A stretch of DNA of 46,035 nucleotides from NCBI RefSeq assembly GCF_005434945.1, contig NZ_SKCH01000028.1, forward strand, positions 1-46,035. The letters run 5' to 3'. How positions within the stretch are numbered: position 1 is the stretch's first letter; every line of letters starts with the position of its first letter. The stretch comes from Prescottella subtropica (GTDB lineage Bacteria > Actinomycetota > Actinomycetes > Mycobacteriales > Mycobacteriaceae). The notes below the pieces were generated by a model. It was not told where the DNA came from. It was given only the letters and a program-made list of their open reading frames with translations, and made no database searches. Both the position numbers and the translations under genes were made by a program. Shown one piece after another: positions 15,429 to 24,004 of this stretch.

Positions 15429-16735
15429 AGTGCGCCCCCCAGCTGCAGCGGGCGGACGTCGGCGAGGCCGAAGACTCGCTCCACCGTCTGGGCGACAAGG
15501 TCGACGTCGTCGTCGTTCGTGCACGCAGACACCACAGTCGCCGCCGTGATCTCGATACCGAGTCCAGCGTCGAGGAGATGCTGCGCAGCCTCAAGGTCCG
15601 CCATCTGGGGTCGCCACACGGGCAGACCCCCATCGGCGATCGACTCCCGATGGTGGGACAGCAGATGCCTGCCGATCTTCACCAGTCGCGCGTCGATTCC
15701 TGCGCGGTCGGCCACGTCGTAGTCGGTTTCGACCGTCACCTCGAACGGGAACCGCCGCTTGATCGCGTCGTCGAGAGGTCGAACACCTTGCCCTTCCTCG
15801 TTGTAGGTGATGATCAGGCTGAACCCTGGTGCTGCCACCACCGGTGGCATGTCGGGCCGGTCGTCGAGGACGAGCTGGCCACGCGAGTCGGCGACCGACA
15901 GCAGTGCGGCGATGGTGCCGGACGGGGCACGGTTGATCTCGTCGACCAACAACACCTTCCCCTCCTTCAACGCGCGGGTCAGTGGACCGTCGTGCCAGAC
16001 GAAGCTGCCGTCAGGGTGCGGCTGGTACTGACCGGCCAGCGAGGACATCGTCAGATCACGGTGACCCTGCACCGTGATCAGGTCAGCGCCGAATGCCGCC
16101 GCCGGCAGAGTCGTCTTCCCGCCGCCGGGGACACCCTTGAGGCGGACATTCATCTGGCCGCGTAACTTCCGAAGAATCAGGTAGTCGGGCTGCCCGGCGA
16201 TCGACCGCGGCAGATAGCGGCGGCCGTCAGCGAGGAGCACGCCGTCGGCGTCTTCGGCGGGGACCGCGGCCAGGACGCGGTCGGCGATCGCCACTCCACT
16301 CTGCGGGGCGGAGATGCCGGGGACGACGTGCTGATCGTGGGCGAGAGCGTCGACAGCAGCGGTGAGCGGGTCGAGGGCAGGCCCGGCCGGAGACGTGGCG
16401 AGTGCCGCGAACAGTTCGAGAGGGTTGAGCGGGCGGTTACCGGGGACCGTCGTGTGGCACACCCGCGGCGGGTGGATCAGCTCACGGTGCCCGTGCGCAG
16501 CGGTATCGCAGTGGGCGCGGAACAGTCGCTCGAAATGGCCGGCGACATCCCTTTCCTCGGGATCCACTTCGCGGACCACGACGGTGCCGGCATCGAACTG
16601 GTCCCGCGTGCCGAACGCGGACGCCACAGTCTCGATGCTGGTGTACGGATCTCGGTACGCGACTGCGGCGAACACACGTCCTGCTGGAATAGCCGGATCC
16701 TGTGTGGCCCATGCAGCGAACTTGATGCTCGCCAT
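15425..16735 (-). CDS. MoxR-family AAA+ ATPase
   Basis: A 436-aa protein with an AAA+ core in its second half: Walker A GVPGGGKTT (201-209), Walker B VLLVDE (261-266) followed by INRAPSG, and a sensor-like IITYNEEGQG, then the RRFPFEV stretch typical of MoxR/CbbQ proteins. MoxR ATPases act as chaperones that remodel or activate a partner, often together with a von Willebrand A protein; just such a protein is divergently encoded at 16935. The first 190 residues are family-atypical and may bind the partner. Both genes carry the same promoter type, placed back to back. Confidence 0.8.
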   Translation of the reverse strand: MASIKFAAWATQDPAIPAGRVFAAVAYRDPYTSIETVASAFGTRDQFDAGTVVVREVDPEERDVAGHFERLFRAHCDTAAHGHRELIHPPRVCHTTVPGNRPLNPLELFAALATSPAGPALDPLTAAVDALAHDQHVVPGISAPQSGVAIADRVLAAVPAEDADGVLLADGRRYLPRSIAGQPDYLILRKLRGQMNVRLKGVPGGGKTTLPAAAFGADLITVQGHRDLTMSSLAGQYQPHPDGSFVWHDGPLTRALKEGKVLLVDEINRAPSGTIAALLSVADSRGQLVLDDRPDMPPVVAAPGFSLIITYNEEGQGVRPLDDAIKRRFPFEVTVETDYDVADRAGIDARLVKIGRHLLSHHRESIADGGLPVWRPQMADLEAAQHLLDAGLGIEITAATVVSACTNDDDVDLVAQTVERVFGLADVRPLQLGGAL

Positions 16736-16774
16736 CTGTCACACCTCTCTACTCGGGAATCGATCGTTCAACAG

Positions 16775-16806
16775 GAGTGTTCCGGCAGCGGCTGGGGACT
16801 GCGGCA
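16775..16806 (-). promoter_or_regulatory. GTGCCGCAC-type promoter of the MoxR gene
   Basis: On the minus strand GTGCCGCAG (16806-16798), 17 bp, AACACT (16780-16775). The MoxR ATG is 62 bp after the 9-mer. Confidence 0.6.
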
Positions 16807-16864
16807 CCACACGAATCGAGTTCCGTACGTGCCGTTCCCTCATCCCCGTGACCGGCTTCGTGTG

Positions 16865-16896
16865 ATGCCGCGACCCGGTTTCGTGACTGCGAGAGT
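16865..16896 (+). promoter_or_regulatory. GTGCCGCAC-type promoter of the zincin-VWA gene
   Basis: ATGCCGCGA (16865-16873), 17 bp, GAGAGT (16891-16896). The start codon is 61 bp after the 9-mer. Confidence 0.6.
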
Positions 16897-16934
16897 GCGG
16901 GCATCCCGAATCACCAACCAGGAAGACTCCGCCC

Positions 16935-18725
16935 ATGACGTCGACGACCACGACCCAGATCGCCGCCCCGCTCGAAGCGACAACGGACACCGTGTGGCGG
17001 CAGCTGTCGAGCAGGCTCGGCGAGTTCGTCGACACGATCACTCCACGACGTGACCTGGTGACCGTCATCGGTGTGGACGCCACACCCGACGTCGACGGGT
17101 ATCGGCCCGCCGGCCTGTTCGACCACACCACGGCAACAATCACTGTTGACGCCGCCCAAGTGCTTTCCCCGGGAGACGATCCAGACCGGATCGACCTGCG
17201 TGATCCGCGGGACTGCGCCCGCTACCCGGTGCTGGCGGGTGTGACAGTCCACGAGGTTGGACACGCCACCCACACGGCCCGCCGACTGGGGATGCCTCGA
17301 CGGGCCGCTCCGTGGGTGGCGTTGTTGGAAGAACCACGGATGGAAGGCCGTGTCGTCGCCGGCAACGTGCGCACACGAACCTGGTTGCAGGCAGCGGCCG
17401 TTCGGCTGTTGGGGGATACGACCCCGCGGACCGCTGGGGAGGCTGCACGTCTGCTGATCTTGGTCGGCGGCCGTGTGGACGCAGGTGTCTACGACCGTGA
17501 CGATCTCCCCGATCTTGCCGCGGCCGCTGCTCCGTTCCTCACCGGCGAGCAGATCGGTGTGCTGGTGCAGCAGACACGTGTCGCGGTCGGCCTCGACGAC
17601 GGTGACATCGACGGCCTCACCGGGTGTGCGGTGGCGATCGCCGACGTGATGGAGGCGTCTGACCAGGTGGATGACTGCGACGACGACGTCGTAGACCACG
17701 GCGGTGACGACGGGGGAGGATCCGGGGTATCGGTGCAGGTCAACGAAATGTGCACTGACAGTGAAATGCGCACTGAAATACACACTGACGGCAACAATGA
17801 CGTTGCCGCGGCAGTCGCGGCCATGACCCGACGGGCTGTCGCCGCAGTGCAGGCTGCCGAAAACCTGACCGTCACCTCCACCGCGGAACAGCAGCGCCGC
17901 GACACCACAGCCCAACTCCACCGCGACACCGCAGCAGCCGGCCGCGCGAGCAGGGCACACGTGCACCGTCACACGGTGCGGCGACCCACCCCGGACGAGC
18001 TGCGCCAGTCCGCTCGCCTCAACCGACTCGTCGCCGGCGCCGCAGACCGTGGCGCCACCATGACCACTGTCACCCGAACCACCCCTCCCGGCCGGTTGCG
18101 GATGCGTGAACTCGTCAGAAGGGAAGGACAACTCGCCGCCGGAACGAGGCTGTCAGCGACACCGTGGTCCCACACCAGCTACCGGGACGTCGACACTCCA
18201 CCGGTGACGGTGGGTATCGCCATCGACAACTCGCCGTCGATGGCACCCGTGCTCGATTCGGCGGCGGCGGCAGCCTGGATGGTCCGCCGGGCCACACGAC
18301 CCCGAGGCGGCGACAGCACCGCGGTGACCTGGAACAGTGACGCAGCGATCCTGCCCCACGAAACCCGTGGCGGCGCAATCCATGTTCCAGAACCGGTAGG
18401 CGGCAGCGATGGGCTGCCGGCGGCGCTGCTGGCACTAGACGCGCACCTGCAGTTGAGCCGGGGCGACGGCCCACGCCTGGTCACCGTGATCAGCGACGCC
18501 GACCTCCCCAACCCAGATGAGGCCGAACAGCACCTTCGGCGTCTCGCCGCGACGGGGACGCGCCTGCTGTGGCTGATTCCCGGGCCCGAACATCAGCAGC
18601 GCCCCGGACTGCTCGAACGACTCGACCGCCACCTCGAGGCTGTGACCGTGATGGATCTGAGTGAACCTGCGCGGGCCGCGGACATCATCGGCGACGCCTT
18701 GGCTGCGGTCCTCCGCCGCTGGTGA
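16935..18725 (+). CDS. Zincin-motif plus von Willebrand A protein, MoxR partner
   Basis: A 596-aa protein with two recognisable parts. Residues 100-140 contain VTVHEVGHATH, an HExxH zinc-protease motif (106-110), followed about 20 residues on by LLEEPRMEGR, whose glutamates could be the third zinc ligand. A long Asp-rich, low-complexity stretch (240-290) follows. The C-terminal part is a von Willebrand A domain with a MIDAS DNSPS (431-435) and a later DADLP. VWA domains bind ligands through a metal ion and are common partners of MoxR ATPases. Cytoplasmic by sequence: no signal peptide. ATG follows AGGAAG. The motif may instead be a non-catalytic relic. Confidence 0.7.
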   Translation: MTSTTTTQIAAPLEATTDTVWRQLSSRLGEFVDTITPRRDLVTVIGVDATPDVDGYRPAGLFDHTTATITVDAAQVLSPGDDPDRIDLRDPRDCARYPVLAGVTVHEVGHATHTARRLGMPRRAAPWVALLEEPRMEGRVVAGNVRTRTWLQAAAVRLLGDTTPRTAGEAARLLILVGGRVDAGVYDRDDLPDLAAAAAPFLTGEQIGVLVQQTRVAVGLDDGDIDGLTGCAVAIADVMEASDQVDDCDDDVVDHGGDDGGGSGVSVQVNEMCTDSEMRTEIHTDGNNDVAAAVAAMTRRAVAAVQAAENLTVTSTAEQQRRDTTAQLHRDTAAAGRASRAHVHRHTVRRPTPDELRQSARLNRLVAGAADRGATMTTVTRTTPPGRLRMRELVRREGQLAAGTRLSATPWSHTSYRDVDTPPVTVGIAIDNSPSMAPVLDSAAAAAWMVRRATRPRGGDSTAVTWNSDAAILPHETRGGAIHVPEPVGGSDGLPAALLALDAHLQLSRGDGPRLVTVISDADLPNPDEAEQHLRRLAATGTRLLWLIPGPEHQQRPGLLERLDRHLEAVTVMDLSEPARAADIIGDALAAVLRRW

Positions 18726-18736
18726 CCGCCAGGGGG

Positions 18737-19180
18737 TCAGGCTGCGGCGCGGATCTGGTCAACCATGTGCTGGGTGGCGTCCGCAACGTCGATGTACGTC
18801 TGTCCGTACACCTCCGGGTTCGAGGCAGACCGCTTGTCCGGCACCGCGTACAGGCCCGACTTCACGTGGTCGCCGGTGCGGCGCAGCACCTGCACCGCGT
18901 ACTCCAACCCACCGAGCGGCATGTACGCCATCGCCGGATCGTTCTGGAACAGTTCGGGGCTGTCGTCTGCCTCGACGAGGGTGAACGTCAGCGAGGTGAG
19001 CAGTTCCGCGATGTCGCGGGGGTCGATCTCGGCTGCGGACGGAACACCCGACTCGAGCAGCAGCCGCAGTGCGTCGCAGAGCTTGCTGCGCAGCATGCCC
19101 ATCGCCGCGTACCGGGCGTAGATGTTGATCTCGCGGACCTCGGCCGGCAGGCGGTGCAGCGGGAATGTCATGGTGGTCAT
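18737..19180 (-). CDS. Hypothetical 147-aa protein, tandem paralogue
   Basis: It shares its plan with the gene 25 bp upstream (19205-19669): an N-terminal FP-R-R-V type start, a helix with LRxxLESG (LRLLLESGVPSAAEIDPRDIAELL), then FQNDPAMAYMPLGGLEYAVQVLRRTGDHVKSGLYAVPDKRS. The same positions in the paralogue read LRIVLEAGGSAPGVDAVKICEAL and AGNIEAGLCPVPDGRS. The two therefore arose by duplication. No function known. It ends 11 bp from the convergent VWA gene with no visible terminator. Confidence 0.65.
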   Translation of the reverse strand: MTTMTFPLHRLPAEVREINIYARYAAMGMLRSKLCDALRLLLESGVPSAAEIDPRDIAELLTSLTFTLVEADDSPELFQNDPAMAYMPLGGLEYAVQVLRRTGDHVKSGLYAVPDKRSASNPEVYGQTYIDVADATQHMVDQIRAAA

Positions 19181-19204
19181 CGGGAAGCTCCTGGGGTGGG
19201 TAGA

Positions 19205-19669
19205 TCAGTAGGGGCCGTGCAGGTACGCCGAGTCCGGGGTCTTGTTGGCCGGGTCGTTGATCAGACCGCTCAACCAGTCGGCGCACTCACGGAAATCGGT
19301 GGCCTGCTCCGGGGCGGAGCGGCCGTCGGGGACCGGGCACAAGCCAGCTTCGATGTTCCCGGCCGTCGCGACCAGCACATCACGCGTGAAGATCAGGGCC
19401 GCGGTGGCCGCGTACACGAGCGGGTAGTCGGTTCGCAGGAACTGCCCGGTGTCACCGCTGGTGTCCTGCTCGACCCACGCGAACAGTTCCAGGGCTTCGC
19501 AGATCTTGACCGCATCCACCCCGGGAGCGGATCCGCCGGCCTCGAGGACGATACGCAGTGCCTGCGAGAGCGCATGCTGCACGAGCCCGTTGTCACCGAC
19601 GCTGATCGAGCAGTCGATGTCCTTCGCGGAGAAGGAGACACGGGTACGGGGGAACGTCTTCATGGCCAC
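19205..19669 (-). CDS. Hypothetical 154-aa protein, tandem paralogue
   Basis: Paralogue of the following gene, with which it probably forms a two-gene operon. GTG 19669 or ATG 19663 could start it; neither has a strong ribosome site. The shared core is a helical segment around residues 35-65, and a conserved GLCPVPDGRSA motif near 110 has the matching form GLYAVPDKRSA in the partner. Not recognised as an enzyme. Confidence 0.6.
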   Translation of the reverse strand: MAMKTFPRTRVSFSAKDIDCSISVGDNGLVQHALSQALRIVLEAGGSAPGVDAVKICEALELFAWVEQDTSGDTGQFLRTDYPLVYAATAALIFTRDVLVATAGNIEAGLCPVPDGRSAPEQATDFRECADWLSGLINDPANKTPDSAYLHGPY

Positions 19670-19725
19670 GAGTGTGCCTTACCCGTTTCCGGGCATGGGG
19701 CATCCGCGGATGCCTCACCACCAGC

Positions 19726-19757
19726 CTCCCGCACCTATACATGACGGCACCGACAAC
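19726..19757 (+). promoter_or_regulatory. GTGCCGCAC-type promoter, divergent
   Basis: CTCCCGCAC (19726-19734), 17 bp, GACAAC (19752-19757). The next start is 58 bp after the 9-mer. Confidence 0.45.
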
Positions 19758-19792
19758 ACGTCGGGACACGACACCACGAAAGCGACAACCCG

Positions 19793-20440
19793 ATGACCAC
19801 CTCTGCCGGCGCACCTGAACTCTGGGTCGACGAGTTCGGGGACGACCCCAACATGCCAACCCGCACGACCACGTCAGCCTCGACACCGATCCGCCCCCAC
19901 CGCGGGTACCGGTTCCATGCGTTGCCGGCGACCGCCGCCTATGTGCCCGACGGTTCGTACCGCATCGACCGGCGCGCGCATGTCCTCCTCCGCGACGACC
20001 GGCCCGTGGCCCGTATCGGACCTGACCTGCACACTCGCTGGCTGTCGCCGATGGAGGACACCGCATTCACGGTGTGGGCGCAGGAGCTGCGGTGGATCCA
20101 GCAGGTGCCCGCGCACACGAGCCTGCCGGCGTTCGGTCTCGCTCTACTCGACCGTGAAGCCCACGCCGTCGACTGGTGCGAACAGCAGTCGCAGACGGCG
20201 CTGGTGTACTCGACCGTCGCCGATATGCGGCGCGGCCGGTGGCGCGCTGAACCCCTCCTGAACGCCGACCATGCCGATGATCTCGCCTTCCTGACCCGAG
20301 TCGACTCGCTGGCCGCCTACTACTGGCATCGCGGCCGCCGGCACACGCTCACCCCGGGCCGGGCGGGACTCATGGACGAAGTGTCGAACGGTGAGGGGCT
20401 GGCGGCGATGATGCCGGCATGCCTCGTCGACCCAGCCTGA
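19793..20440 (+). CDS. Hypothetical 215-aa protein
   Basis: A soluble protein rich in Trp and Arg (RWLSPMEDTAFTVWAQELRWIQQV), preceded by a Thr/Pro-rich N-terminus of about 30 residues. No motif is recognised. ATG is preceded by AAAGCGACAACCCG, which is a poor ribosome site. It is divergent from the paralogue pair, and a 132-bp gap with no terminator separates it from the methyltransferase. Confidence 0.6.
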   Translation: MTTSAGAPELWVDEFGDDPNMPTRTTTSASTPIRPHRGYRFHALPATAAYVPDGSYRIDRRAHVLLRDDRPVARIGPDLHTRWLSPMEDTAFTVWAQELRWIQQVPAHTSLPAFGLALLDREAHAVDWCEQQSQTALVYSTVADMRRGRWRAEPLLNADHADDLAFLTRVDSLAAYYWHRGRRHTLTPGRAGLMDEVSNGEGLAAMMPACLVDPA

Positions 20441-20572
20441 TCCCCGTGTCGGCGCATCCGTATTCGCCGGGCTCGGGGGCGAACAGGGAGAACGGAACTC
20501 GCGCTGCGACCTCGCGCACACCGTGCAGCCCCGGCAGCAAACAGTTGACCAGCCAGCCGACAGACTGTGGCG

Positions 20573-21436
20573 ATGGAGATCAACGGAAACATCAGCGCGA
20601 CTGCCGTCGCCACCGCCTACTTCCGGTCCGTCGAGTCGAAGCGCCCGGACCACCTGTTCGTCGACGCTCTTGGTGAGCAGTTCGTTGCAGCATCAGGGAT
20701 CTCCGCAGACGGCGACCTGCGGTTGCCGAACGTCACCGAGCACCGCCTGTACCGGTCGGTGGCGGCCCGCACCCACTACCTCGACGAACAGGTGTCGGCA
20801 GCTGTCCGCGATGGGGTGCGGCAGGTGGTGATCGTCGGCGCGGGCCTCGACGTGCGCGCGTACCGGATGGGTTTGCCGGCGGAGGTGACGGTGTTCGAGG
20901 TGGATCTCGAGGCGCTGTTCGAGTTCAAGGAACCGGTGCTCGCTGCGGCTGACTCCGTGCCGACATGTCAGCGTGTCACCGCAGCGGGGGACGTGACAGG
21001 TGACTGGTCACAGGCTGTTTCTGGGGTTGGGCATCGCGCGGATGAGGCGACCGTGTGGGTGATCGAGGGCCTGTTCATCTATCTCACCGACGAGCAGAAC
21101 GAGCACCTGTTGGCGACGGTCAGTGAGATCAGCGCCCCCGGGTCGGTCCTGTGTGGCGCCCACTTCGGTCCGGGCTCCGTCGACGAGCAGCAGACCCGTC
21201 AGATGCAGGATCGGGTGAACGAGGCCGGCTACGGCTTCCAGTCGTATGTGGCCGATCCGGCGGCGTGGCTCGCCCCCTACGGGTGGGAGACCAGCGCGGT
21301 GAGCATCGCGGACTACGCCGCCGGAATCGACCGGACCCTCCCGTACACCGAAGAACCCGGCCGGGAGGTGTCGTGGCTACTGTCCGGCCGCCGCAGCGTC
21401 CGGGGTGAGGTTCGTAGTCGTGTAGACGTCGGATAG
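20573..21436 (+). CDS. SAM-dependent methyltransferase, TIGR00027-type
   Basis: A 287-aa class I methyltransferase. The SAM-binding motif is VIVGAGLDVRAYRMGLP, then VTVFEVDLEALFEFKEPVL and a later WVIEGLFIYLTDEQ. This matches the actinobacterial family of leucine-carboxymethyltransferase-like proteins (TIGR00027), many copies of which occur in mycobacteria with unknown substrates. GTG 20567 or ATG 20573 are both possible starts. Its 3' end overlaps that of the convergent membrane-protein gene by 60 bp, an unusual but clean tail-to-tail overlap. It lacks the shared 9-mer promoter. Confidence 0.75.
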   Translation: MEINGNISATAVATAYFRSVESKRPDHLFVDALGEQFVAASGISADGDLRLPNVTEHRLYRSVAARTHYLDEQVSAAVRDGVRQVVIVGAGLDVRAYRMGLPAEVTVFEVDLEALFEFKEPVLAAADSVPTCQRVTAAGDVTGDWSQAVSGVGHRADEATVWVIEGLFIYLTDEQNEHLLATVSEISAPGSVLCGAHFGPGSVDEQQTRQMQDRVNEAGYGFQSYVADPAAWLAPYGWETSAVSIADYAAGIDRTLPYTEEPGREVSWLLSGRRSVRGEVRSRVDVG

Positions 21437-22357
21437 CTCGACCATGAGCCGGTGGGAGGCAATGGAATCGGTCGACGCTTTCCAAGCCGCCCACCGGGTC
21501 AGGGGCGGTGCGGTGTTCTGCTCGAGGACCACATCTCGATTGCTGCTCGTGACCGACTGCCACTCCTGCATGCGGGTCCGCAGCAGTCGGTAGCGGCGGC
21601 AGCGGCGAGGCAGGGTCACCGCGGCGACGAGGCCACCGAAGCCGATGAACGACGTCACGAGCCCGAGGATCAGAACGAACGCGATGGCCTTCGAGTTTTC
21701 GGCGTACCAGCTGTGCGCCTGATCAGAGTTGTTGTTGACGTAGAGGTCGACGATCTTGAACGCCACGTAGACAACGGCCATCGCGGCGGCCGCCGCGAGG
21801 ATGGACAGGCCGGCGACGAGCGGGCCGCGGCGAACCTTCCGAAGTGCTTGCATGGCGGTGACAATGACACCGGTGCCGGCTGCACCGATGGTGCCGAGGT
21901 AGACGGTCCAGTAGGCCGCCAACGATCCGGTCATGGGGAAGTCTGCGGTCATGTAACTGGTCGGGGTGTCGGTGACCGGTGTCATCAGGAACGTCCCGAA
22001 CATCAGAGCTGTCACTGCGGCGTAGACGACGAGCAGTCTCCGGCCGATGGACTGGTGGCCGCCGACGGTGAACGCCGCGAATCCCGCGAACGTCGTGGCG
22101 GCCAGCGTGCCGAGCCACATGCCGGTGAAGTCGCACAGGTTGTAGATGCCGGTGATGGCGTGCAGCCACTCGTCGACGTAGTCGTCGGTGACGACAGGAA
22201 CACGCGCGAGTTTGGCGGCACCGAGGAACCCGATTGCCGCGGTGAGGAGCCAGGTTTCGCGGCGGTCGCGGTACCGGTAGACGCGGTAGCCGGCGACGAG
22301 CAGCAGGATCAGGGGGAGAACAAGGCCGATGAGAATGGAGATCACGGGACCGCCCAT
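21377..22357 (-). CDS. Seven-helix membrane protein (MAB_1171c-like)
   Basis: A 326-aa protein with seven hydrophobic segments: residues about 5-27 (ISILIGLVLPLILLLVAG), then segments around WLLTAAIGFLGAAKL, MWLGTLAATTFAGFAAF, LLVVYAAVTALMFGTF, AYWTVYLGTIGAAGTGV, GLSILAAAAAMAVVYVAF and AFVLILGLVTSFIGFGG; a basic C-terminal tail of about 85 residues follows. This architecture, next to an ImmA/IrrE protein and an XRE regulator, matches the actinobacterial MAB_1171c-type putative transporters. ATG 22357 or GTG 22345 may start it; the latter overlaps the stop that ends the ancestral ImmA frame (GTGA). Confidence 0.65.
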   Translation of the reverse strand: MGGPVISILIGLVLPLILLLVAGYRVYRYRDRRETWLLTAAIGFLGAAKLARVPVVTDDYVDEWLHAITGIYNLCDFTGMWLGTLAATTFAGFAAFTVGGHQSIGRRLLVVYAAVTALMFGTFLMTPVTDTPTSYMTADFPMTGSLAAYWTVYLGTIGAAGTGVIVTAMQALRKVRRGPLVAGLSILAAAAAMAVVYVAFKIVDLYVNNNSDQAHSWYAENSKAIAFVLILGLVTSFIGFGGLVAAVTLPRRCRRYRLLRTRMQEWQSVTSSNRDVVLEQNTAPPLTRWAAWKASTDSIASHRLMVELSDVYTTTNLTPDAAAAGQ

Positions 22358-22413
22358 CCGACGGCGCGGGCGAGGCGTCCGAGGATGGCGCTGTCGACGT
22401 CGCCGACGTTCGC

Positions 22414-22944
22414 TCACCACAACGGCTGTTTCAACTCATCGGCAGCGTTCATCAGCAAGGTTGCCAACCATTCGGCTTCGCGTTCGATCGGATCGGTCAG
22501 CACCGCGCGGTGCTTGCACACGGCTTTCGGGAGGAGGTTCTTCATGTGGTCGGGGTGGATGTTCGGCATCAGCCGGCGCAGGAACGCGGACTGCAGGGCC
22601 TCGACAGTTTTTTCGTCGGCCTGGTGCCGGAAGATGATGTGCGCCAGTTCGTGGCAGATGATGTGTTCGCGGTAGTCGCCGGACGCGTGCGATGTCACGA
22701 AGATGTAGTCGATGCGCTCTCCGGGAATCCACACGCCGGTGATCTTGTTGCCGTCGCCGTCTTCGATCTGTTCGAACTCGTCGGGGATGGTGAGGACTTC
22801 GATGGGGCGGCCGTTGCGGATCGACAGATCAGCGATGAATCGTTCGCGGGTCCACGGCCGGCTCAGCGGTAGATCGCGCAGGATTCGTTCGGCTGCTTCA
22901 CGAGCTGCGTCGCTCGCATCCTGACGTGTGGGCTCGGTGCTCAT
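22414..22944 (-). CDS. ImmA/IrrE-type metallopeptidase, probably truncated
   Basis: A 176-aa protein with the zincin motif HELAHIIFRH (HExxH) and a downstream REAEWLATLLM glutamate helix that supplies the third zinc ligand. Such proteases cut or inactivate a partner XRE repressor, as ImmA does for ImmR. ATG 22944 follows AGGAG and lies inside the 3' end of the regulator gene (47-bp overlap). In the same frame after the TGA at 22416-22414 there are 23 more sense codons with strong coding bias (ANVGDVDSAILGRLARAVG), ending at a TGA that overlaps the membrane-protein GTG. The family usually has such a C-terminal tail, so the stop looks recent. Confidence 0.75.
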   Translation of the reverse strand: MSTEPTRQDASDAAREAAERILRDLPLSRPWTRERFIADLSIRNGRPIEVLTIPDEFEQIEDGDGNKITGVWIPGERIDYIFVTSHASGDYREHIICHELAHIIFRHQADEKTVEALQSAFLRRLMPNIHPDHMKNLLPKAVCKHRAVLTDPIEREAEWLATLLMNAADELKQPLW

Positions 22945-23335
22945 TGATACTCCTGAGGAGGGACATAACCTGGTCGCGTTCAGCTGGGGATGCAGGGCCT
23001 GGGGTCCGACGTAACGCGACCCAAGGCACCCCGGCGGAGCGCAACTCCCCGAAGAGTCGGAGCTGTTGATCGAGATCACTGCAGTCGTCGTCGATCAGAT
23101 AGGCGGCGTCGAAGCCGAACGCGCCAGCGATGTGGCAGAGGATCTGATCGGGTACATCGGTGACGGCCCCTGAGCGGATGCCGTCGATGAAGTCCGCGGT
23201 GACAGTGTCACCGCAGGTCGCGCTGATGTCGGAGGCGATACTCGCAGACGTATGGGCTGTCCGATCAGATTTCGGCAGAGTTGTGAAGAGTCTTTCGACC
23301 CTTTCCGACAGGCACATGCGACATTCCCCGGTCAT
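22898..23335 (-). CDS. XRE-like regulator, target of the ImmA-type protease
   Basis: A 145-aa protein with a helix-turn-helix-type core (TVTADFIDGIRSGAVTDVPDQILCHIAGAFGFDAAYLID) like EspR/XRE regulators of actinobacteria, where the last part reads as the helix 4-5 region of the DNA-binding domain. The C-terminal half is helical. It overlaps the protease gene and should be co-translated with it. It may start at ATG 23335 or 23317. Confidence 0.6.
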   Translation of the reverse strand: MTGECRMCLSERVERLFTTLPKSDRTAHTSASIASDISATCGDTVTADFIDGIRSGAVTDVPDQILCHIAGAFGFDAAYLIDDDCSDLDQQLRLFGELRSAGVPWVALRRTPGPASPAERDQVMSLLRSINEHRAHTSGCERRSS

Positions 23336-23353
23336 GTCTCACCTCTTCGTCGG

Positions 23354-24004
23354 CTAGGTCGTTTGACCTGATCGGCGGCGATGTAGTCGTTGAGCGAACT
23401 GTTCGCACTGTTCAGGTGTGAGATCAGTGACTCGACCGCTTAGCCATCGACGATACAACCGTTCGGTGTGCTCAGGTTCTGGTGTCCCTGCGGTGGGGGC
23501 GTCGAGGAGGTGCCCGAAGGCCAGTTCGAGGACCGCCGGGATCTGGGTGCTGGAATGCCGGTTTCGTTCGAGGACTTCGGTGGCCCAGCGGCCGGCGAGA
23601 CGGGATGCTGACTGTTGCACGGCGCGCACAGAGTCGCTGATGTCGGTGTTGGTGGCGTCGTAGGTGTCGGTGAGTCGGTTGACTGCCCGGATGAGACCGG
23701 CGAGTTCGTCGACAGATACCGCGACCTGCGATGCACTGATCAGTCCGTCGGATTCTGCGGTGTCCGGTAGTGGTGTGGGGAGGCCGCCGGTGAGGGTTCG
23801 GGCCGCGGATCCGGGCTGCCATCGCAGGCCAGTGTCGAGCTTTTGGAGGGTTTGCGCGGAGGGGCCAGGTCCGGCGCCTTCTTCGATCGTTCCGAGGCGG
23901 GTGACGGACGGGCCACCAGCTTGATGAACCTGTACACGAGTGAGGCCTAGCTCACGTCTCCGGGCGGCAACGTAGTCGCCGAGCCGTCCTGAACCGTCGA
24001 CCAT
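23354..24004 (-). CDS. XRE-family transcriptional regulator
   Basis: A 216-aa protein whose N-terminus is a helix-turn-helix: LGDYVAARRRELGLTRVQV, GGPSVTRLGTIEEGAG, and SAQTLQKLDTGLRWQPGSA. The C-terminal domain is helical, with no ligand motif recognised. The start region is upstream of two dyads (24141-24172) that could be operators. It precedes the XRE/ImmA/membrane genes by 18 bp and likely heads that operon. Confidence 0.7.
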   Translation of the reverse strand: MVDGSGRLGDYVAARRRELGLTRVQVHQAGGPSVTRLGTIEEGAGPGPSAQTLQKLDTGLRWQPGSAARTLTGGLPTPLPDTAESDGLISASQVAVSVDELAGLIRAVNRLTDTYDATNTDISDSVRAVQQSASRLAGRWATEVLERNRHSSTQIPAVLELAFGHLLDAPTAGTPEPEHTERLYRRWLSGRVTDLTPEQCEQFAQRLHRRRSGQTT

